64,000 nt of DNA. Source: Tulasnella sp. 424. Taxonomy: Eukaryota; Basidiomycota; Agaricomycetes; Cantharellales; Tulasnellaceae. This document shows, one piece after another, positions 33,766-44,982 of the stretch; positions within the stretch are counted from its first letter, which is position 1, and every line of letters starts with the position of its first letter. A program made the translations under genes and the position numbers. The notes under the pieces were generated by a model, which was not told where the DNA came from, did not search any database, and saw only the letters and a list, made by a program, of their open reading frames with translations. The stretch spans positions 1-64,000 of the forward strand of contig WSUB01000078.1 of the NCBI GenBank assembly GCA_019633425.1, given 5' to 3'.

Positions 33766-34642
33766 GTACTACTTTAGACGGCTGGGTCGGTCTTGAAGGT
33801 AACAGAATCCTGTGGGACGACGCCCGTTGCTTTTCCTCAGGGAAACTATCGCTCAGGGGGAGGAATGGCCATTGTGGAAGGCTCGTACGTGTTCTTCGGG
33901 GTCGGTAGTGGAACCCACATGTATTGTTTCTGTCTCATTGATAACCTTGACACTTCGTAATGCACGAGCTTCAGGCCGGAGAGATCTGAAATTCACGCAT
34001 AAAATCATTGTGCTGCGAAATCATCAAAGGCGAGGCATTAGGTTTGTCGACTTCAAAGCCGTAAAAATACGCCAGTTTCAATAATCTAGCTTCAGTGAAT
34101 ATCGTAGTTCCCTCGAACGGCTCCGTCGCGTCTGGCAACAACACTGGCGCTTGGGTCGACGCTGCACCTTTGACAACAAACACGTCCAATGACACGGCTG
34201 TGTTCTTCGAACCTCTCAAAATCCACTGGAATAACTAGGACCGTCTGGCGACGCTGCTCTCTTCCAGCAAAGAAAAATCTCCAGGCCACTGGTCGCCATA
34301 GTTGTTCTAGTCAATTGTGTTGGTGGCTTCGCAACAAAATCGCGGCCTTCACCAGCAAGGGTTGGACTTCCTCCCTCTGTTGCATGTAATGCTATATGAA
34401 CCCCTCCACCTCTGTTCAGGACTGATCGGGGTTGGTTCTAGTGTGGCATACAAGCTTAGCTATTCATCCCAAGCCTGAGGCAAGCCCCATTATTAATAGC
34501 GCGCCGCTAGCCGTCACCGCCGCCGTGACTCATCAGTCGATCCCCACGTGAGTGTCCACTTCGCGTTGCCTTCTCCTCCACTTTATGCTAACTACTATCC
34601 TTTCACGACTTTTTCGACTCTTCTAGAGGCAAGGGGCAATTG
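33766..34642. repeat. Family B spacer (repeat unit) before the first plus-strand F-box gene
   Basis: The 877 bases are homologous to 36383-37311 and, inverted, to the spacers at 46990-47724, 49249-50346, 51901-53179 and 54740-55523. Order within it: a 3'-flank-like part (about 33770-33870, GGTCGGTCTTGAAGG, CTATCGCTCAGGGGGAG), then ACAAACACGTCCAATGACAC near 34178, then a conserved 5' UTR intron (GTGAGTGTCC at 34550 to CTTCTAG at 34626). The 3'-flank part here follows Sec3, not an F-box gene, so it looks like the remains of a deleted copy. Confidence 0.65.
34550..34626 (+). other. Probable 5' UTR intron of F-box family B, member 1
   Basis: GTGAGTGTCC, an internal TGCTAAC branch-point-like sequence and a C/T-rich CTTCTAG end are seen 17 bases before ATG 34643. 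The same arrangement occurs before the copy at 37312 (GTGAGTGTCC, about 37218 to TCCAG) and, on the other strand, before the minus-strand copies. It does not add an in-frame ATG in this copy, so it is read as an untranslated leader intron. Confidence 0.6.
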
Positions 34643-36382
34643 ATGGAGCGACCGACCAGCATCCAGGACCTCCCAACAGAGCTCCTCCTCTACATCTTCC
34701 GACTCTCGTTTGACATTACGAGTCTCCGACGGGATCGTTGTCGTCTCATCCTTGTCTGTCAGCACTGGCGGAACATCGTGCAAGAATCCGTCTACCTCTG
34801 GACAGAGATTTCAGCCGACGACGACATAGGTTACGCCGAAAGATCACTCGTCAAGTCGAAAGATCTCCCAATCGATCTATACTACCTTTGGTCTGGCGGC
34901 CGTCACCCTCAAATGTATCTCTCTTCATACGTCGACCTAGTAACCTCTCTACTGTCCCGATCCCGTTCAATATCCCTAATCTCACAAGGCTATATGCACG
35001 ACTGGTTCGCGTCGGTGTTTGTCAAGCTCCAAAGCAAACCTGCTCTACGTCTCGAAAGCTTAATCCTGAAGGGAGAACNNNNNNNNNNNNNNNNNNNNNN
35101 NNNNNNNNNNNNNNNNNNNNNNNNNNNNNNNNNNNNNNNNNNNNNNNNNNNNNNNNNNNNNNNNNNNNNNNNNNNNNACTGGTTCGCGTCGGTGTTTGTC
35201 AAGCTCCAAAGCAAACCTGCTCTACGTCTCGAAAGCTTAATCCTGAAGGGAGAACCATCGCAGAGACGGAGGTTTGATGCTGGAGAAAACCCACCCCAGT
35301 TACCCGAAATGTCCGCCTTCCCCAAACTTCGTCGATTAGAAACCGAGGGGTTCCCTTGCAAGCTTTCACCTCAGGGCCTTCAACTACACAAAGTCTTATC
35401 CCTCAACCTGGTGGATGTTGTTAACGTCTCAGCTGAACAACTGCTGGATGTCCTTCGGAACTCGCCATACCTGGAAAGCTTGGAGCTCGGACGAAGTCCA
35501 ATCACATGCCCCGTACAACCGGCGTCGACGCAGATTCACCTCCCTTATCTTACGACCCTCCATCTCGTATTCATGCCAATTCCTGTCAGTAACTTCTTTC
35601 TATCAACAATAAACGCACCCAATTGCTCCGAACTCTCCATCAGCTCGGATTTCACTGAGCTCCCGGACCGTGACGTCGTGAAAAGCTGTCTCTTCACAAG
35701 CAGCACCAACCACTTCACCCCGGTTCTGCAGACTCTCTTAGCTCGCGGTCGGCGCAAGAATATCGACGTAATTGGCATGGGCGCTGGACAGATGGAAATC
35801 TTTTTGCAATTCCATGACCAGGAATGCGATTATACTACCTTCAAGACGGATACGATTATTCGGCTGGAGTTCAAACTAAATTCGGTTCAGCAGATCGAGG
35901 AGACCATGCACTGGCTGGGAAATTACTTTCAGCGAGACGCGCCAAAGACACCAATTCGCCTCTTCATGGATAGGTTCGAGGACGTTCAGGCGATGAAGCT
36001 GCTCGATTCCTCTACGACCATTACACATCTCGGCGTCGGAGTTCCTTCCAACTCCGAAGACACCATGCCCAACCCTGTCCTCGTTCACATGGCCCAGCCT
36101 ACTCAGTCGGGTTGGCCGCTACTAAACCTGGAGGTTTTTGTCTACCGCGCGGCGCAGAACAACGAATCTCAGGACGAGGTGATGCTCGACATGCTCCGAC
36201 GCCGGTACCTGTCGAGCTGTGAGGGACCAGACAACGACCGGATACGCCCTCGGCCCATCAAAAGAGTGTGCTTAAGGATTTATGGGGGGAGATCTAGAGA
36301 TGCATATTTACTCGGAGAAGTCCGGAAGATTTTGCCAGCGGTTGAGACTTCCGTAGTTGATGATGGCATTTCTTTTTGGTGA
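34643..36382 (+). CDS. F-box family B, member 1 (interrupted by an assembly gap)
   Basis: The F-box is at residues about 4-50: SIQDLPTELLLYIFRLSFDI, LILVCQHWRNIVQES, LWTEISADD. Leucine-rich units follow (FPKLRRLETEGFPCKLS, SPYLESLELGRSPITCP, LPYLTTLHLVFMPIPVSNFF), and a conserved C-terminus IRPRPIKRV to VRKILPAVETSVVDDGISFW. The ATG at 34643 directly precedes the F-box. A run of 99 Ns (35079-35177) is flanked by two identical 78-base pieces. Removing one piece and the Ns takes out exactly 59 codons and leaves 520 residues, the same as member 2. The real gene is therefore probably intact and uninterrupted. Confidence 0.85.
   Translation: MERPTSIQDLPTELLLYIFRLSFDITSLRRDRCRLILVCQHWRNIVQESVYLWTEISADDDIGYAERSLVKSKDLPIDLYYLWSGGRHPQMYLSSYVDLVTSLLSRSRSISLISQGYMHDWFASVFVKLQSKPALRLESLILKGEXXXXXXXXXXXXXXXXXXXXXXXXXXXXXXXXXXWFASVFVKLQSKPALRLESLILKGEPSQRRRFDAGENPPQLPEMSAFPKLRRLETEGFPCKLSPQGLQLHKVLSLNLVDVVNVSAEQLLDVLRNSPYLESLELGRSPITCPVQPASTQIHLPYLTTLHLVFMPIPVSNFFLSTINAPNCSELSISSDFTELPDRDVVKSCLFTSSTNHFTPVLQTLLARGRRKNIDVIGMGAGQMEIFLQFHDQECDYTTFKTDTIIRLEFKLNSVQQIEETMHWLGNYFQRDAPKTPIRLFMDRFEDVQAMKLLDSSTTITHLGVGVPSNSEDTMPNPVLVHMAQPTQSGWPLLNLEVFVYRAAQNNESQDEVMLDMLRRRYLSSCEGPDNDRIRPRPIKRVCLRIYGGRSRDAYLLGEVRKILPAVETSVVDDGISFW
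35079..35177. other. Assembly gap (99 Ns) with duplicated 78-base flanks
   Basis: Bases 35001-35078 and 35178-35255 are identical. Two contig ends that overlap by 78 bases appear to have been scaffolded with Ns instead of being merged. The neighbouring paralogue has this segment once. Confidence 0.93.
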
Positions 36383-37311
36383 AGTAATAATAGCTGAACT
36401 TACATCTAGCTGTTGACATACTTCGGGTTAACAAAGCTTCCTAACTTATGCGGGCGGTGTATGCCTAAGCCTTCATTCTATGGAATAAAATCATAGAATG
36501 TCAGATGGCGACACACCTCATTTCATAGCGTACAGCTTTAGACCGCTGGACCGGTCTTGAACCTATCAAAAGTTACAGAATTCTATGTGACGGCGCGCGT
36601 TGCTTTCTCTCAGAGAGACTATCGCTCAGGGGGAGTCATGACCGGGAGAGATTAGGAAATTCACGGATAGAATCATTGTGCTGTGAAATCATCAACGGCA
36701 AGACGTCAGGTTTGTCGGCTTCAAAGCAGTGGATGTACGCCTCTGTAAGTACATCTAGCTTCAGTGAATGTCATAATTCCCTCGAGCGGCTCCGTCGCGT
36801 CTAGCAAGGGTGCAGGTACCGGCGCTTGGGTCGACGCTGCACCTGGATTCGCCTCTGACAACAAACACGTCCAATGACACGGCTGTGTTCTGCGAACCTC
36901 TCAGAATCCACTGGAACAACCAGGATCCTCCAGCAACGCTGCTATCTTCCAGAAAAGGAAAATCTCCAGGCCACTGGTCGGCACAGTTGTTCTAGCTGTG
37001 TTGGTGGCTCGGCGACAAAATCGCGGCCTCTACTAGCAAGGATTGGACTTCTTCCCTCTGTTGCATGTAATGCTATATGAACCCCTTCACCTCTACTCAT
37101 GACTGATTGAGATTGGTCCTAGTGTGACATACAGGCTAAGCCGGTCATCTCAAGCCTGGGGCAAGCCCCATTAGCCCACCACTAGCCGTCACCGTGACTC
37201 ATCGGTGGATCCCCACGTGAGTGTCCACGTCGCGTTGCCTTCTCCCCCACTTTATGCTAACTACTATCCTTTCACGACTTTTTCGACTCGTCCAGAGGCA
37301 AGGGGCAATTG
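36383..37311. repeat. Family B spacer between members 1 and 2
   Basis: It repeats the arrangement of 33766-34642. Near 36473-36500 is a short hairpin (CATTCTATGG, AATAAAATC, ATAGAATG) followed by GACACACCTCATTTCATAG. The 3'-flank block with CTATCGCTCAGGGGGAG comes next, then ACAAACACGTCCAATGACAC (about 36859-36878), then the leader intron ending TCCAG before ATG 37312. Only open frames antisense or shadowing these repeats are present. Confidence 0.65.
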
Positions 37312-38874
37312 ATGGAGCGACCGACCAGCATCCAGGACCTCCCAACAGAGCTCCTCCTTTACATCTTCCGACTCTCGTTTGACATCACGACTCTCCGACG
37401 GGATCGTTGTCGTCTCATCCTTGTCTGTCAGCACTGGCGGGACATCGTGCAAGAATCCGCCTACCTCTGGACAGAGATTTCAGCGGACGACGACATAGGT
37501 TACGCTGAAAGATCACTTGTCAAGTCGAAGGATCTCCCAATCGATCGATACTATCTTTGGTCCGGCGGCCCTTACCCTCAAATGTATATCTCTTCATACG
37601 TCGACCTAGTAATCTCTCTACTGTCCCGATCCCGTTCAATATCCCTAATCTCACAAGGCTATATGCACAACTGGTTCGCGTCGGTGTTTGTCAAGCTCCA
37701 AAGCAAACCTGCTCTACGTCTCGAAAGCTTAATCCTGAAGGGAGAACCATCGCAGAGACGGAGGTTTGATGCTGGAGAAAACCCACCCCAGTTACCCGAA
37801 ATGTCCGCCTTCCCCAAACTTCGTCGATTAGAAGTCGAGGGGTTTCCTTGCAAGCTTTCATCTCAGGGCCTTCAACTACACAAAGTCTTATCCCTCAACC
37901 CGGTGGATGTTGTTAATGTCTCAGCTGAACAGCTGCTGGAAGTCCTTCGGAACTCGCCATACCTGGAAAGCTTGGAGCTCGGACGAAGTCCAATCACATG
38001 CCCTGTACAACCTGCGTCGGCGCAGATTCACCTCCCTTATCTTACGACCCTCCATCTCGTATTCATGCCCATTCCCGTCAGTAACTTCTTCCTATCAACA
38101 ATAAACGCACCCAATTGCTCCGAACTCTCCATTAGCTCGGATTTCTCTGAGCTCCCGGACCGTGACGTCGTGAAAAGCTGTCTCTTCACAAGCAGCACCA
38201 ACCACTTCACCCCGGTTCTGCAGACTCTCTTGGCTCGCGGTCAGCACAAGAATATCGATGTCGAATCAACTAACTCGAACGCGGGAAAGATGGGGTTCAT
38301 TTTGCAATTCCACGACGAGGATCGCGATTATACTGACGTCGATACGGATTCGATTATTCGGCTGGAGTTCAGACTGAATTCGGTTCAGCAGATGGAGGAG
38401 AACATACGCTGGCTGACAGATTGCCTTCAGCGAGACGCGCCAAAGATATCGATTCGCCTCTACATGTATGGGTTCGAGGAGGTCCGGTTAATGAACCTCT
38501 TGGATTCTTATACAACCATTACCCATCTCGGCTTTGGAGGTCCCTCCAACTCCGAAGACACCATGCCCAATCCTATTCTCGCTTACATGGCCCAGCCCAC
38601 TCAGTCGGGTTGGCCGCTACCAAACTTGGGGGTTTTCGTCTACAGGGGGGCGGAGGCCGCCAAATCTCAAGACGAGGCAATACTCGCCATGCTCCGACGC
38701 CGGTACCTGTCGAGCTCTGAGGGACCAGACAACGAGCGGATACGTCCTCGGCCCATCAAGAAAGTGCGCGTAGGAATTGATGGGAGGAGAGATGCATATG
38801 TACTCGGAGAAATTCGGAAGATCTTGCCGGCGGTTGAGACTTCCGTAGTCGATTTTGGCGTTTCTTTTTGGTGA
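37312..38874 (+). CDS. F-box family B, member 2
   Basis: One uninterrupted exon, 520 residues, nearly identical to member 1 over the first about 320 residues and more divergent after that. F-box: SIQDLPTELLLYIFRLSFDI, LILVCQHWRDIVQES. Then FPKLRRLEVEGFPCKLS, EQLLEVLRNSPYLESLELG, VSNFFLSTINAPNCSELSIS, a variable region (about residues 320-345), a unit with LRLMNLLDS-like text, and the shared C-terminus IRPRPIKKVRVGIDG to GVSFW. By family this is a candidate SCF adaptor whose C-terminal repeats choose the substrate; the variable segment would be the place to look for specificity. It served as the reference for reading the gap in member 1. Confidence 0.87.
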   Translation: MERPTSIQDLPTELLLYIFRLSFDITTLRRDRCRLILVCQHWRDIVQESAYLWTEISADDDIGYAERSLVKSKDLPIDRYYLWSGGPYPQMYISSYVDLVISLLSRSRSISLISQGYMHNWFASVFVKLQSKPALRLESLILKGEPSQRRRFDAGENPPQLPEMSAFPKLRRLEVEGFPCKLSSQGLQLHKVLSLNPVDVVNVSAEQLLEVLRNSPYLESLELGRSPITCPVQPASAQIHLPYLTTLHLVFMPIPVSNFFLSTINAPNCSELSISSDFSELPDRDVVKSCLFTSSTNHFTPVLQTLLARGQHKNIDVESTNSNAGKMGFILQFHDEDRDYTDVDTDSIIRLEFRLNSVQQMEENIRWLTDCLQRDAPKISIRLYMYGFEEVRLMNLLDSYTTITHLGFGGPSNSEDTMPNPILAYMAQPTQSGWPLPNLGVFVYRGAEAAKSQDEAILAMLRRRYLSSSEGPDNERIRPRPIKKVRVGIDGRRDAYVLGEIRKILPAVETSVVDFGVSFW

Positions 38875-39054
38875 AGTAATAATAGCTGAAATCACATCTA
38901 GCTGTTGATAGACTCCGGAACAAGGCTTCCCAGCTTATGTGGGCGGTGTATGCCTGTGGCGACACACCTCGTTTCATAGCATTATTTATAATTTTGTGAT
39001 AGCTGGTGAAGTCGCCGCCGGTCTCTTTGCGCTATCCTCCACCGACCTCCTGAG

Positions 39055-40366
39055 ATGCCTGCAAAAAAGTCGAGTATACAACTGGATCCGTCACCATATT
39101 CTGCACGATCTAATCCGCCCGCACTGATACCTTTATATTACACGTCGGAGCTATTTGTCGACCCTCTGCGGGAAGATATCTCTGACCTGCTCACCGCTTT
39201 CGCAGAGCATTTCGAGGAAGGGAAAGAGCCACCCTCTGAACCCTTTTCTCTCTTCAAAACGATATGGATCGATCAGGGCTGGGATATATTTCATTTGAAA
39301 TGTGACGAGCCTCGGAGCCGTTGGACGTTCTTAAAAACGGTCTTTCGGTGCTTCATTGGTAAGTTGCCTTGCTGACGCAGATCAAGTTCTGGCTAATGGC
39401 GTCTAATAAAAGAGAGAATCGAAAAGAAAGAATCAGGCGCAGTGCAGGCAGCCGCGTTATTCGGGCTATACACCTTCTACGGAACTCAACCGGACCCCTC
39501 TACCGGGTACACCTATCTAAACAAAATCCCCATCGCCATCGGTACGAGAACCCTCAACGACAGTCAGCCATATCTGACCCATTTCGTCAGATACATACGT
39601 CTACGTCTTGACTCTTCCCGAAGTCGTGCCGCAACCTCTATCAAATCACGTCCTTTACGTCCTCAAAACCTTTATCGAAGACGAAACGTTCACCATCCTT
39701 CCCGACTCGTCACTGCATCCGTATCAAACTCGCGATCTCCCTAACGCCACGCTCGTTCCGTACGAATACACGGCCAGGGACGGCCGGCCTACTAAACCGC
39801 AACTGGTTGCTCGAACCAGGCATGCAGTCAACAAGCTCGACAACTGGGTTCAAGCGATGGACGCTGCGAAAGTCCCAGACACGTTGGACGCGTTTAGTGG
39901 CATGGAAGAAGAGCGAGAGGGTCAAGTTGGTTCAAGCACTTCGGCTTCCAACACTCCACAGGCCGGGCCTTCCACCGGTCTCCCAAGCTCTTCCACCGAG
40001 CAATCACTAGAGTACCCTGTGACGAAAGCCAAAGGGCGCAAGAAAGGTGGCACATCAACCTCAGCTCAGTTGGACTTCACACCTCCTGACATGTCATCCT
40101 ACGTCGACCTCAAATCTAAACTGAAGGACCTAGTCCCCCCCGATATCCTTCACGCGGCCGAAGCAGACACTCGGAGGACAATGGAAGGGATGGCGACGTA
40201 TGCCAGAGACAACGACATCGCCCCAGAGAGTGGCTGGGATGGCGCGAAGAGGGTGCAAGAGCAAGATGGGCTGCTGGACTTCGTCAAGGGACCGCCCCAA
40301 GCCACAGCTTCAGGAGGTATCGACACTCGACGAACCGAGGATACGATGGAGATAGACGAACACTAG
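39055..40366 (+). CDS. snRNA-activating protein complex subunit 1-like (SNAPC1)
   Basis: SNAPC1-type proteins are part of the complex that recognises the proximal promoter element of snRNA genes transcribed by RNA polymerases II and III. Three exons (39055-39358, 39413-39541, 39591-40366) join in frame to 402 residues. The conserved N-terminal domain shows LREDISDLLTAFAEHFEEG, FKTIWIDQGWDIFHL, AVQAAALFGLYTFYGTQP, LNKIPIAIDTYVYVLTLP and LKTFIEDETFTILP. The C-terminal half is charged and Ser-rich (TKAKGRKKGGTSTS) and ends with an acidic tail (TMEIDEH). The family is single-copy in most fungi that have it. The assignment rests on motif order, not on an alignment. Confidence 0.7.
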
Positions 40367-40773
40367 CAGCTCAAGACTTTGGACATTCAATACTATCGTA
40401 AAAATACAATTCCACATGGAAGCTTTGTTTCAGGCAAACGAGAGTAGGGGCCAAGTCAAAGGATGCTACGATAGGGTAGGGGGAGGTTGGGATTGGTAGA
40501 GGAGTAGAGGATTGATAATAAAGAGGATAAAAAAGTAGAGACGAGGGAGATTTTGCAGAGCATGGACAACGAATGGTGCAACACAAGAGAACAGAGAAAC
40601 GAAAAGAAAAGAGATTGTGGCAAAGGAAAGATCTTGAACTGAAGAACAGATGATGAGATCGAGAGAGGAGACGCTTAGAGTACAGCTTAGAGACTTGAGA
40701 AAGGAAAGGATGAAGCGGGGTCCAAAGTCCATACGAGGCCCCAAAAAGAGAAACGAATATGAACAAAAAGATT
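40367..40773. other. Convergent 3' region between SNAPC1-like and SAP/coiled-coil genes
   Basis: About 400 bases, purine-rich on the plus strand (GAGAGGAGACG, GAAAAGAAAAGAG), with T-rich 3' UTR character for the minus-strand gene. Open frames on the minus strand extend from low-complexity C/T DNA and are not supported as genes. Confidence 0.55.
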
Positions 40774-43373
40774 TCAAATCTGTCTGCGCCACCACGACGA
40801 TCGCTGGGCTGAAGGAGTGACAGTGGATAGATTCGCGGGAGCGGCCAGCGTCGTATGCGTGGCTGCTCTGTTGACCATTCTCGCCGGTCGGGCGGCAGAT
40901 ATCGAAGTGGACGGTTCTTCGTCCGGATCAGCGGAGTAGTCCCTCGGCTTGTCAACTCGAAGAGGTGCCGCGGCTGTGAGCAGAGGTGCAGAGCCCATTC
41001 TCCTTGCACTACTGCTGGTGGCTACGACGAGATTCGAGTTGTGCGGCGGGGGAGGCGGTGGCGCCAGTTCGAGCTGGCTGTACGCCCCTGAACTAGGGAA
41101 ATCGACCGTCGGTGGTCCAAAAAAACTAGAATTCCGCTTTGTCGCCGAGTTCGTTGCTTGTTTCGATGAGGCCCCAGTACTCCGAGCCCTGCCCTCTGCA
41201 ACACTTGTCGAGGGCCCAGGCACAGCCGTCATCGTAGTATCCCCGTCAGCATCCTCACTTGCTGAACGAGACCTAATTGCTGATGCTGTTTCTGGGTCAA
41301 CGCTTGCCCTGACAACTTTGCCCTTTCCGATCAACAGTGTTGCGGGAGACGGGGTGCTAGCAGCGCCTCGTGCAGGTGTGCTGGGCCGTTCCCTCGCCTT
41401 TTGTTTCTTCCTTGCGCTTTCGGGCGCGGCGGCAGAGGTGGGCGGAAAGTCAAGCACTGATGGAGGTTCCAGTTCCACTTTGAATCGCCTAGCCATCTGT
41501 CGTCTCGGAGATTCCGAAGTAGGACTAGCGGGGCCTTCCGCCGGAGGCCGTGGGGCTGTCGCAAAACCATGAGGATCGCCATACTCTTTGCGCATGGACA
41601 TGGCCATCGTGGCCTGGGAGCGTGACGTCGGAGAAGGTGTTGAGATAATCTCGATTGGGGGAAGCAAGGCTGTTGGACGTTTACTTGGGGGCGTGCTGGG
41701 TTCCACGATAGGTGAAGGGGGGAAGACGGGGGATTCTGCGGTCGAGACTGATCCACCGGCGGAGAACGAGTTCAAGGACGGTGACTCATCGTCATTGCGC
41801 TTTCCTGCAGCACGCGATGATTCGCCTTGCTGTCCTCCGCTGGCGTGTCTCGGACGCTTGGATGCCCTAGCATTGTCGTACTCGGCGTGGGGGTTGTCGG
41901 GGATGGGGATGGGCGAGGCTGGGCGTTTGCCGGCAGCTCTCGAGGACTCCCTGGACGTGGACGCTTGTCTTGTTATTCTGGACGATTCCGGAGGTTGAGT
42001 GATGTGACTGGCGAAAAAAAGAAGGACAATTATGGTGAGGGAATGAGCAACAACAAAAACCAACACTGCCTCGTGTACGTACGAATCCACGGACGTTGAC
42101 TTCTTTGTGAGTGAGGCCGACGCACTGCTTGACCAGGACGTACTCAGCGGCACAGAACTAGGTAATGCGCTGGGGGCAAGTTGAGGCCGAGAAGATGAGG
42201 TACTCGTTCCAGGCACCTCCACGTCGAGCTCCATTTCTTCGGGAATAGTGGCGGACGATGACGTTGCCCCAAATAGCCTCACAGAAGGCAATCCCAGCCC
42301 ATTGTTCACAATGGCTTGCTGGCCTTGGGCCCAAGCGAATGTAGGTCCGGGAGTTTCCCTTGACTTTGATCTCCGGGATCGGGAAGAGGGTCTTGGCAGG
42401 GCTGGAGGTTCAAACAAGAGTTTGTCTTCCGGTTCTCCGACTTGTCGTGCCAGGTGTTGAAGTTCGGCTTGCCAGCGCTCTGTGACGGATGAAAATACAG
42501 TTCGTTAATCAAATGCTGAGGCGGGGCAAAGCCTATTACGAAATAAGCCCCGAACTCACCTTCTGCCTGTGTGAGCCGCATTCCAACAGACTCCGCCGTC
42601 CGCTTCGCATAATCAATGTCGGCAGTCATGCTGGTCGCAGTCTCGGTAGCGAGTTGGTCTGAAGCGACTAAAGATGACTGCAAGCTGCGAAGTTGTGACT
42701 GCGTTGAACCGAGTTGGGTGCGGGTCTCCTCGAGGGAAGTCACGAGGTTGTTGATGGACTGTTCCGCCGCTTCCAGTCGGCCTTGCAATAGAGTAATAGT
42801 AGCAGCGGATGAAGTAGCATGAGATATCAAACGAGTGACGAGGGTTTCAAGTGCTGTGAGTCGAGATGATGCTGGTAAATTAGGTTGAGAGAGTTGAGTG
42901 AGGTCGATGTCGGCCAAACCGATGGCTTGAAGGGAGAGTTTGTCCATCGAAGCGGCGGGAGCAGGAATTGGTTGAACTACAATTGGGGTTGGCTCGCGAT
43001 TCTCTGCATCTTGGAGGTGAGAAGATGGGGATGGCGAGGGTGCCAAACTGCCTGCGGTTCTTTCTGAGGATTTCCTGGTGTATGAGAGTGCGGGTGGGGT
43101 CAGACTCGGAGCCGGTCCTCCTCCTCAGGTCAAAGAACTCCAAGTAAACTGACTGTTGCTGCTCAAAGTGCTGTGCTAGTAGATCTACGAGCTCAGCAGT
43201 CTTGAGGTTGCCCCTAAGGCGATTTTGCTGGTTTGAAGTCGGGACCGAGGTGAAAGAGAATTAGACTGGATTCGAACACCGACACCCCCTTCGAGTTTTG
43301 ACTGCCATACCTTGGCTAATCGTTGGAGTTGTGTACGCTTCATAGCCTTAAGCCCATCGCGAGTTGGGGGCAT
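40774..43373 (-). CDS. SAP-like and coiled-coil, Ser/Pro-rich probable nuclear protein
   Basis: Start ATG 43373. The first exon encodes MPPTRDGLKAMKRTQLQRLA and splices to QNRLRGNLKTAELVDLLAQH, together a SAP-like helix-extended-helix that in other proteins binds DNA. The next exons contain a heptad-rich coiled-coil (about 42860-42580: LTALETLVTRLISHA, LLQGRLEAAEQSINNLV, TQLRSLQSSLVASD). After two short introns comes a long disordered region with basic KRPRH-like patches, Ser/Pro runs and PSTP motifs, ending SAQRSSWWRRQI at 40774. A hydrophobic stretch near 42020-42080 (VFVVAHSLTIIVLLFFASH) may instead be an intron that stays open. Likely a chromatin-associated structural protein; no enzyme motif is present. 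Confidence 0.65.
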
Positions 43374-43590
43374 GGCCGCTGAGCAACGACGGCGGGGCAG
43401 GGGAGGGGATGTGAATGAGGCTGGTGTTATAATGAGAGGGGAGAAAGAAGAGGGAGAAGAGGGGAGGGACGGGAAAAGGAAGAGACCGTCGAAAACACAA
43501 TAAAACCCAACATTCCCACGACACTTATGACACACCCATCGAATTCTTTTGAACCCTGATCGACCTCACAAGCCACAAATTTTACCCTTT

Positions 43591-44982
43591 TCATCGCCTG
43601 CCTAATGCAGGAAACGCCGACTCGGACATGAGCGATGGTGCCGACGCACGGCTCGCAGCAGGTGCAGCGACAGGAGCAGGCGAGACTACTTTTGGCACAT
43701 CCATCTCCGACAACCCCTCCTCAAACCCAAACAATTCGCAGGTGTTCTTCCAGCAGGCTTCCGCAACTTCCTCCAATGTCACCCCATGCAGCTTTGCTAC
43801 AACCCAAGCGACTCCCCCAATGGCGTTCGGTTCGTTCCGGCCTTTCACCATCTTCCCTTGTTCAAAGGTTTTCGAAGACGGAGGGAAGAAAAGGTCTGAA
43901 AGAGGTTTTGGTAGGGTCTTCAGGTGTGCGGAGGAAGCGTGGGTCGGCGTCAAGGAACACCAAGGGGCATCCGTCTCGAGCAACAACCTGTCCAACGGGA
44001 TCTTGGCTGCGGCTTCCAAGTTCTGCTGGGTCTTCATGCCACATCCGTTCAAGCTGAAGTGGAATCCCATTTCGAGCTGTGTTAGGGTGGAGGGTCGGGA
44101 TGTCAACAAACACTCTGCCCCCGAAACGACCCGCCTCAGCAACGCCGCTTACTCACAAGCTCGTCAATCTCTTCCTTTACTCCAGTAAAGGAATGTACGA
44201 CCCCTCCTCGGCCTCCCAGTGCTCTGCCGCCATCTTCCCCGAACCCTTCCTCCCGTAAGATCTGTACGAAATCCGCGTGACAGTTTCGAGAGTGCAAGAA
44301 AAGGGGTAAATTGTGTTTCTTTGCCAGACCAAGCTGCATACGGAAATACTTCTTCTGGGTCTCCGCGGGCGAAAAGAACAAGCGATCGTAATCTAAAGTT
44401 GAGGGTGACGGGCTTCATTAAGTCGGGGGGGCTTCGAATGAAGGAGATAAAACGGGGAGCTCGCCTAAACCGCACTCTCCAACCGCGACAACCCGGCCCT
44501 TGCCGGTCTTGTATTTCGTGATGGTATTGTCCAAGGCACGGAGGTATGCTTCCGGGCCATCTTCGAACTTGTCGAAGTCCTGCGAGCGAGTTGGGTGACA
44601 TCCAACCGTTGCAAACATTCCTAGTTGGTCCCAAAGTTTCTCAGCACATCTTCTGTGAAATCCGCAAAATTTTCCGCGCTTTACCATGGTCCTTTGCCAT
44701 CCGCAGGGCATGTTGCGACTCGTTCAACGAGCCTCCTGTGATGGTCATGTTTCGCACTCCAGCTGCTCGGCTTCGGCGCAGCATATCAGCAAAGTCGTCT
44801 TAATTTCCGAACGCACGAGATCACAATCAGCTAGCTCCACGCACGCCTTAGGCAGCCTCCAAACACTTACCTGGATGCTGGCCACTCCTGCCTCGCCCAC
44901 GGAAAACTTTGTCTGTGAGGTTGACGCCAATGTCTAACCGGAACGGGGTAAGCCTCATACATGATTGCGGAGCGTGTTTCAT
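43591..44982 (-). CDS. TatD-family deoxyribonuclease
   Basis: TatD proteins are metal-dependent DNA exonucleases with a TIM-barrel amidohydrolase fold. The minus-strand gene starts at ATG 44982 or, more conservatively, 44958 (MRLTPFRLDIGVNLTDKVF). Exons join to give DDFADMLRRSRAAGVRN, MTITGGSLNESQHALRMAKD, MFATVGCHPTRSQDFD, VVAVGECGL, the LFLHSRNCHADFV block, GGVVHSFTGVKEEIDELV, FSLNGCGMKTQQNLEAA, and PLDRLLLETDAPWCSLTP. The catalytic Glu, His and Asp positions look intact. The C-terminal extension after CELFGFEEGLSEMD is Ala/Pro-rich and ends at 43591. Intron edges around 44640-44690 and 44390-44440 are approximate. The 217 bases to 43373 hold the promoter of the SAP/coiled-coil gene. Confidence 0.9.

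Noticed and set aside
40371..41009. Long open frames overlapping the SAP/coiled-coil gene and its 3' flank on the minus strand and at 40949-41572 on the plus strand.
   Set aside because: They run through low-complexity DNA in frames that shadow the real gene and have no family features.
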